DNA of 64,000 nt from Candidatus Contubernalis alkalaceticus. GTDB taxonomy: Bacteria; Bacillota; Dethiobacteria; SKNC01. Position numbers and translations under genes: made by a program. Positions 43,950 to 52,729 of the stretch are shown here, in pieces. How positions within the stretch are numbered: position 1 is the stretch's first letter; every line of letters begins with the position of its first letter. The notes below the pieces were generated by a model. The model was not told the DNA's origin, ran no database searches, and saw only the letters and a program-made list of their open reading frames with translations. The stretch covers positions 2,806,001 through 2,870,000 of the forward strand of contig NZ_CP054699.1 in NCBI RefSeq assembly GCF_022558445.1, written 5' to 3'.

Positions 43950-44654
43950 TTACATGATGCCTCCGGTAAACATGTTATTAAAGGAAGAGAGCCCCAGATT
44001 CAGTACAATATTTAAAGCCTGGTACCCCAATACAGCCGCTGCAGTTTTCTTTTTAGAAAGGCCACAAACAGCTGAAAAGGCGAAAATTAACAGGAGCACA
44101 TTCCACAGGACAAAAATATCTGCATGATTATGCAGCAGAGACGCTGTGGCTGCCATTTCGCCGGTGGATATATACCATGCACTTCGGACAATTTCCCGTA
44201 AAAAGAAAGGTATCCAGGCCAAACCCAGTACTCCCAGGGTCTTAGAGTATTTAGCCTCTCCCCCCATAAGGTTAAATGCCAGGGTGAGTATTCCTCCCTT
44301 AATCAACCATCCCACATATATGCCCAGTACACTTCCCACAGCAATAGATATTGAAATGACCATTGACATTGTTTCGCTGGTCATCAGTTCTTCAACGTCT
44401 GCCAGACTTTCCTCTGTCATGCCTTCCATTTCCCTCACTTCATCTAATGGTACCTCGGGATTTTGCGTAATAAAAGATACCCCGGTCCAACCGGCTAGCA
44501 GCCCCCCCACCAGCATCATTATGATGGTAAAAATAATAATTCCTTTGAAGTTTGCCCCTTTGAAGGCTGCAGATGGTTTAAATAATATGTTTTTTAAACT
44601 GCTGCCCAAACCCTGATGCTCAATTTTTTCTTCCGTGATAATTTCTTCTTTCAT
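43950..44654 (-). CDS. Yip1 domain membrane protein
   Basis: This protein of about 234 residues has a charged N-terminus and five helices in the Yip1 pattern (KPSAAFKGANFKGIIIFTIIMMLVGGLLAG at the start; GGEAKYSKTLGVLGLAWIPFFLREIVR in the middle). Such proteins often lie beside ABC transporters in Firmicutes, and an ABC remnant lies just upstream. The start is the ATG at 44654, nine bases after AAAGG. Confidence 0.75.
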   Translation of the reverse strand: MKEEIITEEKIEHQGLGSSLKNILFKPSAAFKGANFKGIIIFTIIMMLVGGLLAGWTGVSFITQNPEVPLDEVREMEGMTEESLADVEELMTSETMSMVISISIAVGSVLGIYVGWLIKGGILTLAFNLMGGEAKYSKTLGVLGLAWIPFFLREIVRSAWYISTGEMAATASLLHNHADIFVLWNVLLLIFAFSAVCGLSKKKTAAAVLGYQALNIVLNLGLSSFNNMFTGGIM

Positions 44655-44676
44655 ATTAATCATCCTTTCTCATTTT

Positions 44677-45089
44677 TTAATCATGCCGGATTGCCTCCAG
44701 GGGGCTCAATTTCATGGCCTTGATTGCCGTATAAAGACCAGAAACCATACCCACTACCACAGCAAAAATGATGATAAAGACCACCAGGGCAATGGCTCGT
44801 TAAGTACCTCCTCTGCCTTTTTTCGTCTTTCCCTTTTGGGTATCCGGGCAAAAAAAAGAGGTATATCCACATCTTCCAAAGCATTGTACTGGGGGAGAAG
44901 GTTGAACGATTGGAAGATAAAGCCGATATGATTTCTTCGAAACAGGCTCAGCTGATTCTGGTCCATCTGGGTAATATCCGTTTTCCCAATGGTAATCTGT
45001 CCTCCAGATAAAGATTCCAATCCCCCCAGCAGGTAAAGGAGGGTGGACTTTCCAGAACCTGACGGCCCCAACAGGCAGGTAAGGTCATT
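44677..45089 (-). pseudogene. Internally deleted ABC transporter (ATPase joined to FtsX permease end)
   Basis: The minus strand starts inside an ATPase at DLTCLLGPSGSGKSTLLYLLGGL and runs through the Q-loop (FIFQSFNLLPQYNALEDV) to about KKAEEVLNE. After a frame change it continues directly as the last 35 or so residues of an FtsX-type permease (FAVVVGMVSGLYTAIKAMKLSPLEAIRHD, stop at 44677). The ABC signature, Walker B and nearly all of the permease are missing, and the ATPase lacks its first 30 or so residues. Confidence 0.78.
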
Positions 45090-45095
45090 TCACCC

Positions 45096-45130
45096 CAAAA
45101 AGCCGCTCTCGTCTTTAAAAAAGCGGCTTA
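45096..45130 (-). terminator. Probable terminator downstream of agrD
   Basis: AGCCGCT and AGCGGCT form a GC stem with a T-rich tail on the minus strand. It is the first hairpin met after agrD, though about 360 bases away. Confidence 0.5.
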
Positions 45131-45147
45131 TATGATATCTTAAATGT

Positions 45148-45204
45148 CAGAGATTCGATGAATTTATCCGCTATTACAATGATAAACGGGGCATCAATCT
45201 CTGA
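45148..45204 (+). mobile_element. Possible IS3-family transposase C-terminal relic
   Basis: A short frame reads QRFDEFIRYYNDKRGINL and then stops. This resembles the C-terminal YYN-KR segment of IS3 orfB proteins. Nothing upstream in frame supports a longer gene, so the call is tentative. It lies where the ABC remnant loses its 5' end. Confidence 0.3.
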
Positions 45205-45493
45205 ATTAGTGCAAGCCTGCCGATATATATGATGCCCATTCTTACTGACAGCAGAAACAGACTGTTTAACCCGAGTCATGGATATGCCGCAGGTGTGGAT
45301 TTATTTGGTTACCATATATCCACACCTGCCTGGACATTACTGCTTGGTGCCAACATATCCCACAGCTTGTGCTGTTAATAAAAATCTCTCGTATCGCTTA
45401 AAACGAAAATTTGGTCTTAGACATTGGGGTCCATCAAAAGATGCTTGTTCTTTAGATAAGCCGGACTAATTAAGAATAGAAATAATTTTGAAG

Positions 45494-45649
45494 CTAATCC
45501 TTGTCAATGCCAGACGGGGGCGTTGGTTGATGTAACATAAATAAACTGTTAGTGCTAATGTTAGTTGCTGCAGCGGCAAATAATAAGAAACTGAGGAGCA
45601 TAAGGAACTTATGACTTGTTTTGTCTATCAAAGATATATCCTTAAACAT
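45494..45649 (-). CDS. agrD: AgrD-like autoinducer precursor, serine-type
   Basis: This 51-residue peptide starts at the ATG at 45649 with AGGAGGTG upstream and overlaps agrB by eight bases. It has an amphipathic/hydrophobic N-terminal helix (KFLMLLSFLLFAAAATN), a core region TNSLFML and the conserved processing tail HQPTPP followed by an acidic end. AgrD peptides usually have cysteine five residues before the cleavage point; here that position is serine (SLFML before HQP). A serine lactone ring is therefore predicted by analogy. No cysteine occurs anywhere in the peptide. Confidence 0.8.
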   Translation of the reverse strand: MFKDISLIDKTSHKFLMLLSFLLFAAAATNISTNSLFMLHQPTPPSGIDKD

Positions 45650-46274
45650 TATCCACACCTCCTTCCTGTTTGAATAAGTTAAATAACTCAATAAAATGAA
45701 AACCTGCCGGGGTTAACGTAAAAGCCTGCCATAGTAAACCCGCTGCGATTAACCAGCTTCCAATATTTTTTGACCCTGTTTTGAGAACGAAGAAAGAAAA
45801 CAGGGCAGCGGACAGAATAGATAACAACCAAAATTTCTTTTTTTCTGCTTCATTTTTCAGGGGCTTATTTAAGGGAGCTTTAGGGGAATAAATTAGAAAA
45901 AGAATCAGTGATAAAAGTAAGACCAGGAGAATTATATATTGCGGTAGATGGATTAAATAACTTTCTAGCCTGCTGACGGTTATACTCAAACCCAGAATGA
46001 CGAAAGAACTTACCATTAAACACTTGTAGTATGAGTTACAATGAGCTCCTCCAGAAAAAGTTCTAAGAAAACCTGTGACAAAAAGAATCAAAAAAGTTTC
46101 CCGCACTACTCCAAACACAGACGACAGGAGAAACAAAAAGACCAGTTTTATGGAACAGCCAATTATAATTTCTGCTCCGAAGCTCAACAATTCTCCCTGG
46201 TGAGGTTGTCCTGTTCTGTGGGCAACCATAGTACCCAACTTATTCCCCATGGTTTTCACAACTATATCCTTCAA
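45642..46274 (-). CDS. agrB: AgrB-like accessory gene regulator protease
   Basis: This 210-residue membrane protein processes the AgrD peptide and forms its ring. It has the catalytic pair in GGAHCNSYYKC, with His and Cys seven residues apart, and four to five helices. The frame is open upstream to 46304, but AGGAGG lies seven bases before the TTG at 46274, giving MKDIVVKTMGNKLG. It overlaps agrD by eight bases. Confidence 0.9.
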   Translation of the reverse strand: MKDIVVKTMGNKLGTMVAHRTGQPHQGELLSFGAEIIIGCSIKLVFLFLLSSVFGVVRETFLILFVTGFLRTFSGGAHCNSYYKCLMVSSFVILGLSITVSRLESYLIHLPQYIILLVLLLSLILFLIYSPKAPLNKPLKNEAEKKKFWLLSILSAALFSFFVLKTGSKNIGSWLIAAGLLWQAFTLTPAGFHFIELFNLFKQEGGVDNV

Positions 46275-46329
46275 GTTACTTCCTCCTTTATATAATAATA
46301 CCAAATTATCATATAATTACAATACCTTG

Positions 46330-46359
46330 GGCGCAACAGGTACAAAATATGGCGCAACA
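46330..46359 (-). promoter_or_regulatory. Direct repeats, putative AgrA-like binding site
   Basis: Minus-strand TGTTGCGCC occurs twice (46351-46359 and 46330-46338), 21 bases start to start, upstream of an AT-rich promoter-like stretch. Nine-base direct repeats with about 12 bases between them are the layout bound by AgrA-type LytTR regulators. Copy 1 of the segment keeps both repeats with one change. Confidence 0.65.
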
Positions 46360-46403
46360 TGCTCATTTTTATGCCTGAAAATGTATATTTAAGTATTCAA
46401 AAC

Positions 46404-46432
46404 TAAAAAAGCCCTTCCATATCGGCAGGGCC
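46404..46432 (-). terminator. Terminator hairpin in copy 2 of the agr segment
   Basis: This is the same hairpin as at 41662-41690, with the same T run. It lies about 190 bases past the stop of the DUF4179 gene, and may have followed a kinase gene that is now lost. Confidence 0.7.
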
Positions 46433-46617
46433 ATAACATAACCCCAATTGGTTCTTCCCAAAGGGGTTGAGAGGGAGATTTAAAAAATTGCCGGGGTAAG
46501 GGCCAAAATCTCCCGGGCAGCCAATTACAAAGCTGTTAATTCCAACATGAATCCTAAAGGGGAGTAATATTTACCCCCCCCCCTTATAAGTTAAATCCAT
46601 ATATTACCATAACCAAT

Positions 46618-48012
46618 TTATTCTAGTATATTCGGCGGTATTTCCAGAATTACTGTGCCGATATCATCATAAGCCCAGTATCCCATATTAATTAAGGCTG
46701 CAGCTGTACGGCCCTCAGGAAGTTCCCAATGGATTTCCCAGCTTCTTTCCTGTATTTCCTCTGGTTCTTCTCCGGGTAACACGAACCTGGCTGTGGTTTC
46801 TGATTGGCCGGTAATCCTTGGGAATTCCGTCAAATGTATACTACCTTTATCATCTATGACCTGCCAGTAACTCATTAAAAATGGGTCCGGGTTTTTTTCA
46901 TCTACCTCAACGCTGATGACCGCCTTTCCTTTTTCATTATTTGTATCGAACTCTATTATTTCCACCCTGCGCCCATCTGGAGATTGTGAAAACCTGTCAC
47001 CTTTGAAAGGTACAAATGTCTTCCCTTCATAATATAATAAACCCGAAAGCCCGATGGTCACTACAGAGTCATGAGACAGCCCTTCCAGGGGTTGAAAGTG
47101 CACCTGATACTGTTCTTTCCAGGTTCCATCCTCCTGCAGTGCTCCCTGTCCCCCACCTCCTCTAGACTCTACCTCCTTTCCGTCCAGTGAAAGGGTTACA
47201 AACCTTGATGACAGGTCAGGTCCATGAAATTCTCCATGAAATGTTATTATTAGCTCTGTTTGGGTAGGAGCCAGCCGTAATTCTTCCACAGTAATCAAAC
47301 CTGTGGGAACTTCGAACTTTTTATCGATTAAAACGCTCCTGGTAAGCTGGCTTAATGGTTCCCTGGTAACGGAAAACGATACCTGCCAGTTTCCCTTTAT
47401 ATCTTTGACACTGTCTAATATTAATGTCAGCATACCACTATTTTCCGGCAGAGGGTCAAATTCCATGCTGCCTACATAAACACCGTCCATTATATCTCCC
47501 CGGGCCCCCATGCCCGTATTAAACTTGCTTCCATTGAACAATATCTCGTTAAAGTAAACAGCCTTTGGGGAGCTGCCCTCCAGTGAATAAAAAACAGTAG
47601 TTTTAATAGGGTCCGCCAGCACCTTATGTATATTTAAAGTATAACCCTTATCCGTTGTGCTCACCAGGACTTCCTGGAACATATCGTGTTCCTCAGCCCA
47701 TTGCCAACCCTTTTCTATTTCAGTCCATTCCGAAATATATCTGTTAATTATGGGTATGTTTTCAGCAGCCCAGATCCGCACTTCGGGAACATTCATAACC
47801 AGAACGGCGAACAACAATACAGCGGCTGCAGCAGTGCTGCTTATCCAAATCAGCAGAGGTTTCTTTTTCTTTTCCTCCATACGAGACATCTTTTTTACAT
47901 TTTTTTTGAGCTTGTTTGAATACTCCTGGGATAAACTGCCCCCGGCAGCCCAGTTATTTAAAACTTCTTTGAACCTTATATCCATGTCTGTATCAAACTC
48001 TTTGTTTCTCAT
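46618..48012 (-). CDS. DUF4179-type membrane anti-sigma-like protein
   Basis: The 464-residue protein has a cytoplasmic N-terminus of about 55 residues, one transmembrane helix (PLLIWISSTAAAAVLLFAVLVM) and a large extracytoplasmic beta-rich domain. The DUF4179 start pattern VRIWAAENIPIINRYISEW is present. Such proteins sit downstream of ECF sigma factors and probably restrain them. Its ATG overlaps the sigma stop codon by four bases (ATGA), so the two are translationally coupled. Confidence 0.82.
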   Translation of the reverse strand: MRNKEFDTDMDIRFKEVLNNWAAGGSLSQEYSNKLKKNVKKMSRMEEKKKKPLLIWISSTAAAAVLLFAVLVMNVPEVRIWAAENIPIINRYISEWTEIEKGWQWAEEHDMFQEVLVSTTDKGYTLNIHKVLADPIKTTVFYSLEGSSPKAVYFNEILFNGSKFNTGMGARGDIMDGVYVGSMEFDPLPENSGMLTLILDSVKDIKGNWQVSFSVTREPLSQLTRSVLIDKKFEVPTGLITVEELRLAPTQTELIITFHGEFHGPDLSSRFVTLSLDGKEVESRGGGGQGALQEDGTWKEQYQVHFQPLEGLSHDSVVTIGLSGLLYYEGKTFVPFKGDRFSQSPDGRRVEIIEFDTNNEKGKAVISVEVDEKNPDPFLMSYWQVIDDKGSIHLTEFPRITGQSETTARFVLPGEEPEEIQERSWEIHWELPEGRTAAALINMGYWAYDDIGTVILEIPPNILE

Positions 48013-48512
48013 AACGCAGCCCCACTCCTTTCCCAATTTTCTCGCAGCCGGGTCAGGGCCCGGTATAATCGGGATTTTACAGTACTTAAAGGGACTTCCA
48101 GTTCCTCTGAAATCTCACACAAAGACAGATCACCCAAATAACGCAGAATGACTACCTGCCTCTGGCTTTCACTTAATGATGCCAAAGTCAGCCAAACATC
48201 CCGGTCTTCAAGCACTTTTTCCGGTGAAGGAAAAGGCCCGAAATCTTCATGTGAAATATTCTCAGTTTCCATAGGCACTATACGTTTTTTAAAATTCAGC
48301 TGATTTAGGGCACTGTTCACAACAATTTTACGTATCCAGCCGGGAAAGGCTCTGGCCCCGCCTCTTAAATCCTGCCTATGGCTCCAGGCTTTTTCCACCG
48401 ACTCCTGCAGGACATCCCAGGCATCACTCTCCTGGCCTAGAATTGACCAGGCAATCCGTAAAAGCTTACCTTCTTCCTTATGTAAAAGTTCCAAGAACTC
48501 TTTTTCCTGCAA
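48009..48512 (-). CDS. ECF-type RNA polymerase sigma factor
   Basis: The 167-residue sigma factor has region 2 (LLRIAWSILGQESDAWDVLQESVEKAW ... FPGWIRKIVVNSALNQL) and region 4 (LSESQRQVVILRYLGDLSLCEISEELEVPLSTVKSRLYRAL). The start is TTG at 48512 after GAGAGGAG. It is co-transcribed with the DUF4179 partner, which probably controls it. Confidence 0.92.
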   Translation of the reverse strand: MQEKEFLELLHKEEGKLLRIAWSILGQESDAWDVLQESVEKAWSHRQDLRGGARAFPGWIRKIVVNSALNQLNFKKRIVPMETENISHEDFGPFPSPEKVLEDRDVWLTLASLSESQRQVVILRYLGDLSLCEISEELEVPLSTVKSRLYRALTRLRENWERSGAAL

Positions 48513-48786
48513 TTAACCACTCCTCTCACAACACCTTTCTACCCAACTGACAAAGTAATACAGTAAAAAGTTTCAATGATATTGAAAAAACATTGCAAAA
48601 ATCTGCCTATACCCGATTTGTCGGACACACATGAGTCTGTTCTCTGAAGGTGAACTATTATAGGTCTTAGATATAGTAGCCAGTAATAGTATAACAGCAT
48701 AAATCCCCAATACATAGCGGTAACCATCAGACTGTTATTTAAAATAATTGAGTTGGAAATCTTCATTTCAACAATATTGCGAAGAT

Positions 48787-48987
48787 TTAAGGCAATGCTA
48801 TGGCTATCAGGCTTCCTACGACTATGGGCGCAGCCATAATCATTCTTAGCTTGCCGTAAAGATAGCTCCTTATTTGTCTAGAGGTTATTAAAAAAGCTAT
48901 TTTACGCAGCCCTTCTATTATCAAGACACCGGCAGCTGCACTTAAGAACAAGGAAACAAACCCACACTGTTGAAGGTGAGCAATCAA
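48787..48987 (-). CDS. Possible small membrane protein or fragment
   Basis: The 66-residue frame has two hydrophobic segments (FVSLFLSAAAGVLIIEGL and MIMAAPIVVGSLIAIALP). There is no ribosome site at the TTG start and no recognised family. It could be the end of a lost membrane protein. Confidence 0.25.
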   Translation of the reverse strand: MIAHLQQCGFVSLFLSAAAGVLIIEGLRKIAFLITSRQIRSYLYGKLRMIMAAPIVVGSLIAIALP

Positions 48988-49108
48988 TATACTGATTTTT
49001 TTATATTTTGTAACTTTTTTATGTTATCTTAGTCTATATAATATAATTTAATACTTTGCTGCAGGTAAACCCAAAAGTAATTGCCGGCAATGCAGGAAAG
49101 GAAAAAGT

Positions 49109-49894
49109 ATGTTGGATGAAGATTTCATAGTTCTATACCAAAAATATAAGGAACCGATTTTTTCCTATGTCTACTATCTCTCAGGCAAACGTACCGCTGC
49201 TGAAGAGATCTCGCAGGATGTATTTTTAAAAGTGTACTTAGCAATTGACAAATTCCAGGGCAGGTCAAGTTTTAAAACCTGGCTTTACCGGATTTTAATA
49301 TTCCCTCTGTTGATAATTGGCTCTTTTAAAGTCCATGCAGTAAGCTATGTCAACAAAGCTGAAAGCACAATACCCACTAATTTTAGCATAGGCTTAAATG
49401 AACCAGAAATCATGTTTGAGATAAGCACTAACTCTGCCACCGGATTTAGCAAGCATATTTTTGAGGTTAGAAGTGAGGAACATCGGGAGTCTATGGGTAA
49501 TTCAGTCAGGGAAATGAAACTAAAAGAGGTGGGTCCCGGAAATAAGGGAATCCAAGGGGCTGAAGCAACCCTCTGGTTAACTTATGAGGTTAGGGGAAAA
49601 CGATATTCCAAAATACTGGCTTACAAAAAAGGAGAATTTATAGAAAATGTAACTTCACAAAAGCTGGCCTATTACGAATCTCCAGAGCTTGAGCAGCTAA
49701 TAAAAGATATAACTGCCGAAGCAGGCAAACTGGAAAATTACAGCCATGCGTTAGTTGAGAACTCCCGGTCAATCACCTCAGGAGAAAACCATAAGTCGCT
49801 GGCACATATTGAACCTGAAGAATTTCATCTTTTTAAAGAATTCGTCAGCCCGGAAATTGAACTACTCCCACACCGAGAATGTCGGAAATTGTAG
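49109..49894 (+). CDS. Chimera: ECF sigma region 2 joined to an extracytoplasmic domain
   Basis: Residues 1-62 are a clear ECF sigma region 2 (LYQKYKEPIFSYVYYLSGKRTAAEEISQDVFLKVYLAIDKFQG ... TWLYRI). Region 4 is absent. The chain then passes at once into a membrane-like segment (LIFPLLIIGSFKVHAVSYV) and about 180 residues of a secreted-type domain. An in-frame deletion between a sigma gene and its downstream membrane partner is the simplest explanation. The ATG follows AAGGAAAAAG. It is probably non-functional as a sigma factor. Confidence 0.72.
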   Translation: MLDEDFIVLYQKYKEPIFSYVYYLSGKRTAAEEISQDVFLKVYLAIDKFQGRSSFKTWLYRILIFPLLIIGSFKVHAVSYVNKAESTIPTNFSIGLNEPEIMFEISTNSATGFSKHIFEVRSEEHRESMGNSVREMKLKEVGPGNKGIQGAEATLWLTYEVRGKRYSKILAYKKGEFIENVTSQKLAYYESPELEQLIKDITAEAGKLENYSHALVENSRSITSGENHKSLAHIEPEEFHLFKEFVSPEIELLPHRECRKL

Positions 49895-49902
49895 AAATCC
49901 GG

Positions 49903-50745
49903 CTATTTCCACCTTAGTTCAATGCCTTCCTCTGTAATTTCAATTGCACCTTCTTTTAAAAGTCTTCCCACAGCCCTTTTAAAGGCACCTTTACTTATGT
50001 TCAACTCTGCCTTTATTTGATCAGGAGAGCTATTATCGTTGAGCAGTAAATTGCCACCACCTAACTTCAAACGCTCTATAATCATTTGCGCATCACTCTC
50101 TATTTCATTTTGAACCTGTTTTCTCAAACTTAATTCCAACTTACCATCATCTCTTACATTTTTTATTCTTACTTCTAAATTGTCACCTATTTGATAACTG
50201 CCGTACAATTCTTTATTAAGAATTAACCCATGATACTTATTATCTACCGCTACAAAAACTCCCATTTCTTTATTGATACTGTAAACGGTTCCGTAGGCTC
50301 TATCATTCTTTTTATATGGTGATTCGGTGCCCAGCATATCATATATATACATAGTCGCACATATTTTATCACCATTATTAATATACAAACCCACCAAACA
50401 TAAATCTCCTTTTATAACCTGACCCACTTGTTCCCTTAAAGGTAATAACAAGTCTTTTTCTAGACCCCAGTCTAAAAAAGCACCAAACTTTGTGGTTTCT
50501 ACTACCCTTATAAGACCCACTTCTCCAATTGTAAGATTTGGTTTTCTAACCGTAGCTATGATTTTGTCCTCAGAATCTTTATAAACAAATACTTCTATTT
50601 CATTACCTATCTCACATTCCTGTGGAATCTGATTTTTAAGCAGTAAAATATCATCGGTACCTTCCGCATCTTCAAAATTGAGATACGCCCCCATCTCAGT
50701 CATTTTAATTACTTTTAATTTTTGCATTTTACCTAATTCTATCAT
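49903..50745 (-). CDS. CvfB-like S1 RNA-binding protein
   Basis: The 280-residue protein has several S1-like OB folds (about 5-60, 70-135, 145-205) and a C-terminal winged helix (SSPDQIKAELNISKGAFKRAVGRLLKEGAIEI), as in CvfB/YitL. The family affects virulence and RNA metabolism in other Firmicutes. GAGGGAGGT lies before the ATG at 50745. Confidence 0.87.
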   Translation of the reverse strand: MIELGKMQKLKVIKMTEMGAYLNFEDAEGTDDILLLKNQIPQECEIGNEIEVFVYKDSEDKIIATVRKPNLTIGEVGLIRVVETTKFGAFLDWGLEKDLLLPLREQVGQVIKGDLCLVGLYINNGDKICATMYIYDMLGTESPYKKNDRAYGTVYSINKEMGVFVAVDNKYHGLILNKELYGSYQIGDNLEVRIKNVRDDGKLELSLRKQVQNEIESDAQMIIERLKLGGGNLLLNDNSSPDQIKAELNISKGAFKRAVGRLLKEGAIEITEEGIELRWK

Positions 50746-51268
50746 CTTATACCTCCCTCTTTTATTAATTTATAGTTTCAATTCCTCTGCCATAAATACT
50801 CGAACTTCTGTTAAAAGAGGTAGAAACTATTTTTGCTCCGTCTTCTTCATTGATTCCAAGTGAATTTGGGGATATTTAATGGATAATGATTCTAATTGCA
50901 TCTAATTTCTGCAAACTTGTCGAATTCCCTTTGTAGTAAATTATCTAGTTTTGTCATTTAATTAATAATCTGAGCATTTTGAGCCATGGTAACGGCCGGC
51001 ATTTGTTAAGCAAGTATATATAATTAAGACATTTATACCGTGAAAAAAAATAGTATACAGGGAATGTCAAATAGCAGCCGTAAAAAACCATAAAAAAACA
51101 GCACAAGAAAAAATCATGCTACTGGTAATGATTACCATGAGAAATTCCAAGGAATTTGCTTTTGTTTCAAGAACTCCTAATAAGGGAAGTAGAAAAATAT
51201 TTTTCTACTCCTTTTCTTTTATGTTAAAATAGATGTGAATCTGACCGATACTCCAGGAGAAGGATTTC
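50746..51268. other. Intergenic region with possible gene relic
   Basis: On the minus strand, 50765-50876 reads ISPNSLGINEEDGAKIVSTS and on to a stop at 50765, protein-like but with no start, so it may be the end of a decayed gene. A hairpin AGTAGAAAAA/TTTTTCTACT lies at 51188-51210, just ahead of the carboxypeptidase gene. Nothing else is supported. Confidence 0.35.
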
Positions 51269-52537
51269 ATGAGAAAAACATATCATATAATCACTATTTT
51301 TCTTTTAATAACATCAATTGTTTTTATTTTAACAAATCCAGATACTACGGCAGCAGAATCAAACATATACCCGGAATTAAGTTCTGAAGCTGCTGTTTTA
51401 ATGGATGCTAAAACAGGACAAATCCTTTTTGATAAAAATATGAATAAGAAGCTGTACCCTGCTTCCATAACAAAGATAATGACAGGTATAATCGCACTGG
51501 AAAAAGGAAATTTAGCCGATACCATTACAATGAGTAATGAAGCAGTTTTTTCCATAGGAAGAAATACATCTCATATAGCTCTTGATGTGGGAGAAGAGTT
51601 AACTTTGGAGCAAGCATTATATGCACTTTCTATTGAATCAGGAAATGATGCTGCAAATGGCATTGCTGAGTATATTTCCGGAGACATTGAAGCTTTTGCC
51701 CGGCTTATGAATAAGAAGGCATTAGATTTTGGCGCTAACAATACTAATTTTGTCAATCCACACGGATTACCGGACCCTGATCATTATACCACTGCATATG
51801 ATATGGCTTTAATAATGATGAAGGCCATAAAGGAACCTGTATTCACTGAAATATTTAGTAAACAACGATATGAAATGCCGCCTACAAACTTACAGCCGGA
51901 AACAAGATATTTTCACAGCAGTAACTCTTTGCTGAATGGAAAATATAAATACGATGAAATCATAGCCAGTAAAACAGGTTGGACCAGTCTGGCCAATCAT
52001 ACCATGGTAACTGCAGCCAGACAGGGAAATAGAGAACTTATTGTAGTAGTATTAAATAACGAAGTATCAATTGGGAAGTATGAAGATACAATGAAACTAT
52101 TGGACTACGGATTCGAAGAATTCTTTGATGTAACCTTTGATGTGCAGGACTTAAAAACACTGATACCCACCCTGCATTTTGATAATGCAAAAAGTGTAAA
52201 TATCAAACCTGATGATGTTATAGTAAGACTTTTACATAATAGCTTAACTATTGATGATTTAGAGACAAGTTATAAAATTATTGACAATACTGACTGCGAA
52301 ATTACAGTAAATTATTTTCTAAACTTACAACAACCCAGTAATTTCATGTACGAAAGCTTAGGTGAGATACTTCTAACATTTGAGATAGAAACAATTAAAG
52401 AAAATATAGAAAATCCTCCCCAAGATAACCCAAACTATTTTTTAACAGGATTAATTTTGGTTTTTGTGCTCTTAATCTTAATTTTTCTTATAAGAAGGAG
52501 AAAAAGACCTGAACATTTTTTTACAAGCAGGTTCTAA
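51269..52537 (+). CDS. D-alanyl-D-alanine carboxypeptidase (DacF/PBP5 type)
   Basis: The 422-residue protein has a signal peptide (IITIFLLITSIVFIL) and the serine-peptidase triad of class C low-molecular-weight PBPs: S-x-x-K in PASITKIMTG (Ser 66), S-G-N (Ser 124) and KTG in ASKTGWT. A C-terminal transmembrane helix with a basic tail follows (LTGLILVFVLLILIFLIRRRKR). It trims peptidoglycan stem peptides. GGAGAAGGA precedes the ATG. Confidence 0.94.
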   Translation: MRKTYHIITIFLLITSIVFILTNPDTTAAESNIYPELSSEAAVLMDAKTGQILFDKNMNKKLYPASITKIMTGIIALEKGNLADTITMSNEAVFSIGRNTSHIALDVGEELTLEQALYALSIESGNDAANGIAEYISGDIEAFARLMNKKALDFGANNTNFVNPHGLPDPDHYTTAYDMALIMMKAIKEPVFTEIFSKQRYEMPPTNLQPETRYFHSSNSLLNGKYKYDEIIASKTGWTSLANHTMVTAARQGNRELIVVVLNNEVSIGKYEDTMKLLDYGFEEFFDVTFDVQDLKTLIPTLHFDNAKSVNIKPDDVIVRLLHNSLTIDDLETSYKIIDNTDCEITVNYFLNLQQPSNFMYESLGEILLTFEIETIKENIENPPQDNPNYFLTGLILVFVLLILIFLIRRRKRPEHFFTSRF

Positions 52538-52558
52538 TACTTTACTCATAAACATGGG

Positions 52559-52602
52559 AAAGACGGTAATTGATAAAGAACCCAATACCGTCTTTAATTT
52601 TT
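52559..52602 (+). terminator. Intrinsic terminator of the carboxypeptidase gene
   Basis: AAAGACGGTA pairs with TACCGTCTTT and is followed by AATTTTT. Confidence 0.8.
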
Positions 52603-52729
52603 CATTGGTCCCTCCAAAGCCATGCCCAGTTGTGTATACCTTTTAGCTGAATATAAAGTAAAGCTTTATTTACTTTTTGTCTAGTATGCTTTACAATATT
52701 TTGACACTAAATTATAATAAAGAAAAACA

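Larger units (their letters stand above)
45090..45493. other. Region between agrD and the ABC remnant
   Basis: The stretch holds a hairpin (45096-45130) and a short plus-strand segment resembling an IS3-type transposase end (45148-45204). The rest contains no gene I can support. Confidence 0.45.
46275..46433. repeat. Duplicated agr intergenic segment, copy 2
   Basis: This is the near-identical partner of 41533-41692. Here it lies directly upstream of intact agrB and supplies its ribosome site, promoter region and direct repeats. Confidence 0.9.

Noticed and set aside
45278-45469. 63-codon plus-strand frame between agrD and the ABC remnant
   Set aside because: There is no ribosome site or family resemblance; it is described only as part of the intergenic region.
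48539-48766. 75-codon minus-strand frame
   Set aside because: It has no ribosome site or recognisable pattern, and its composition fits noncoding AT-rich DNA.
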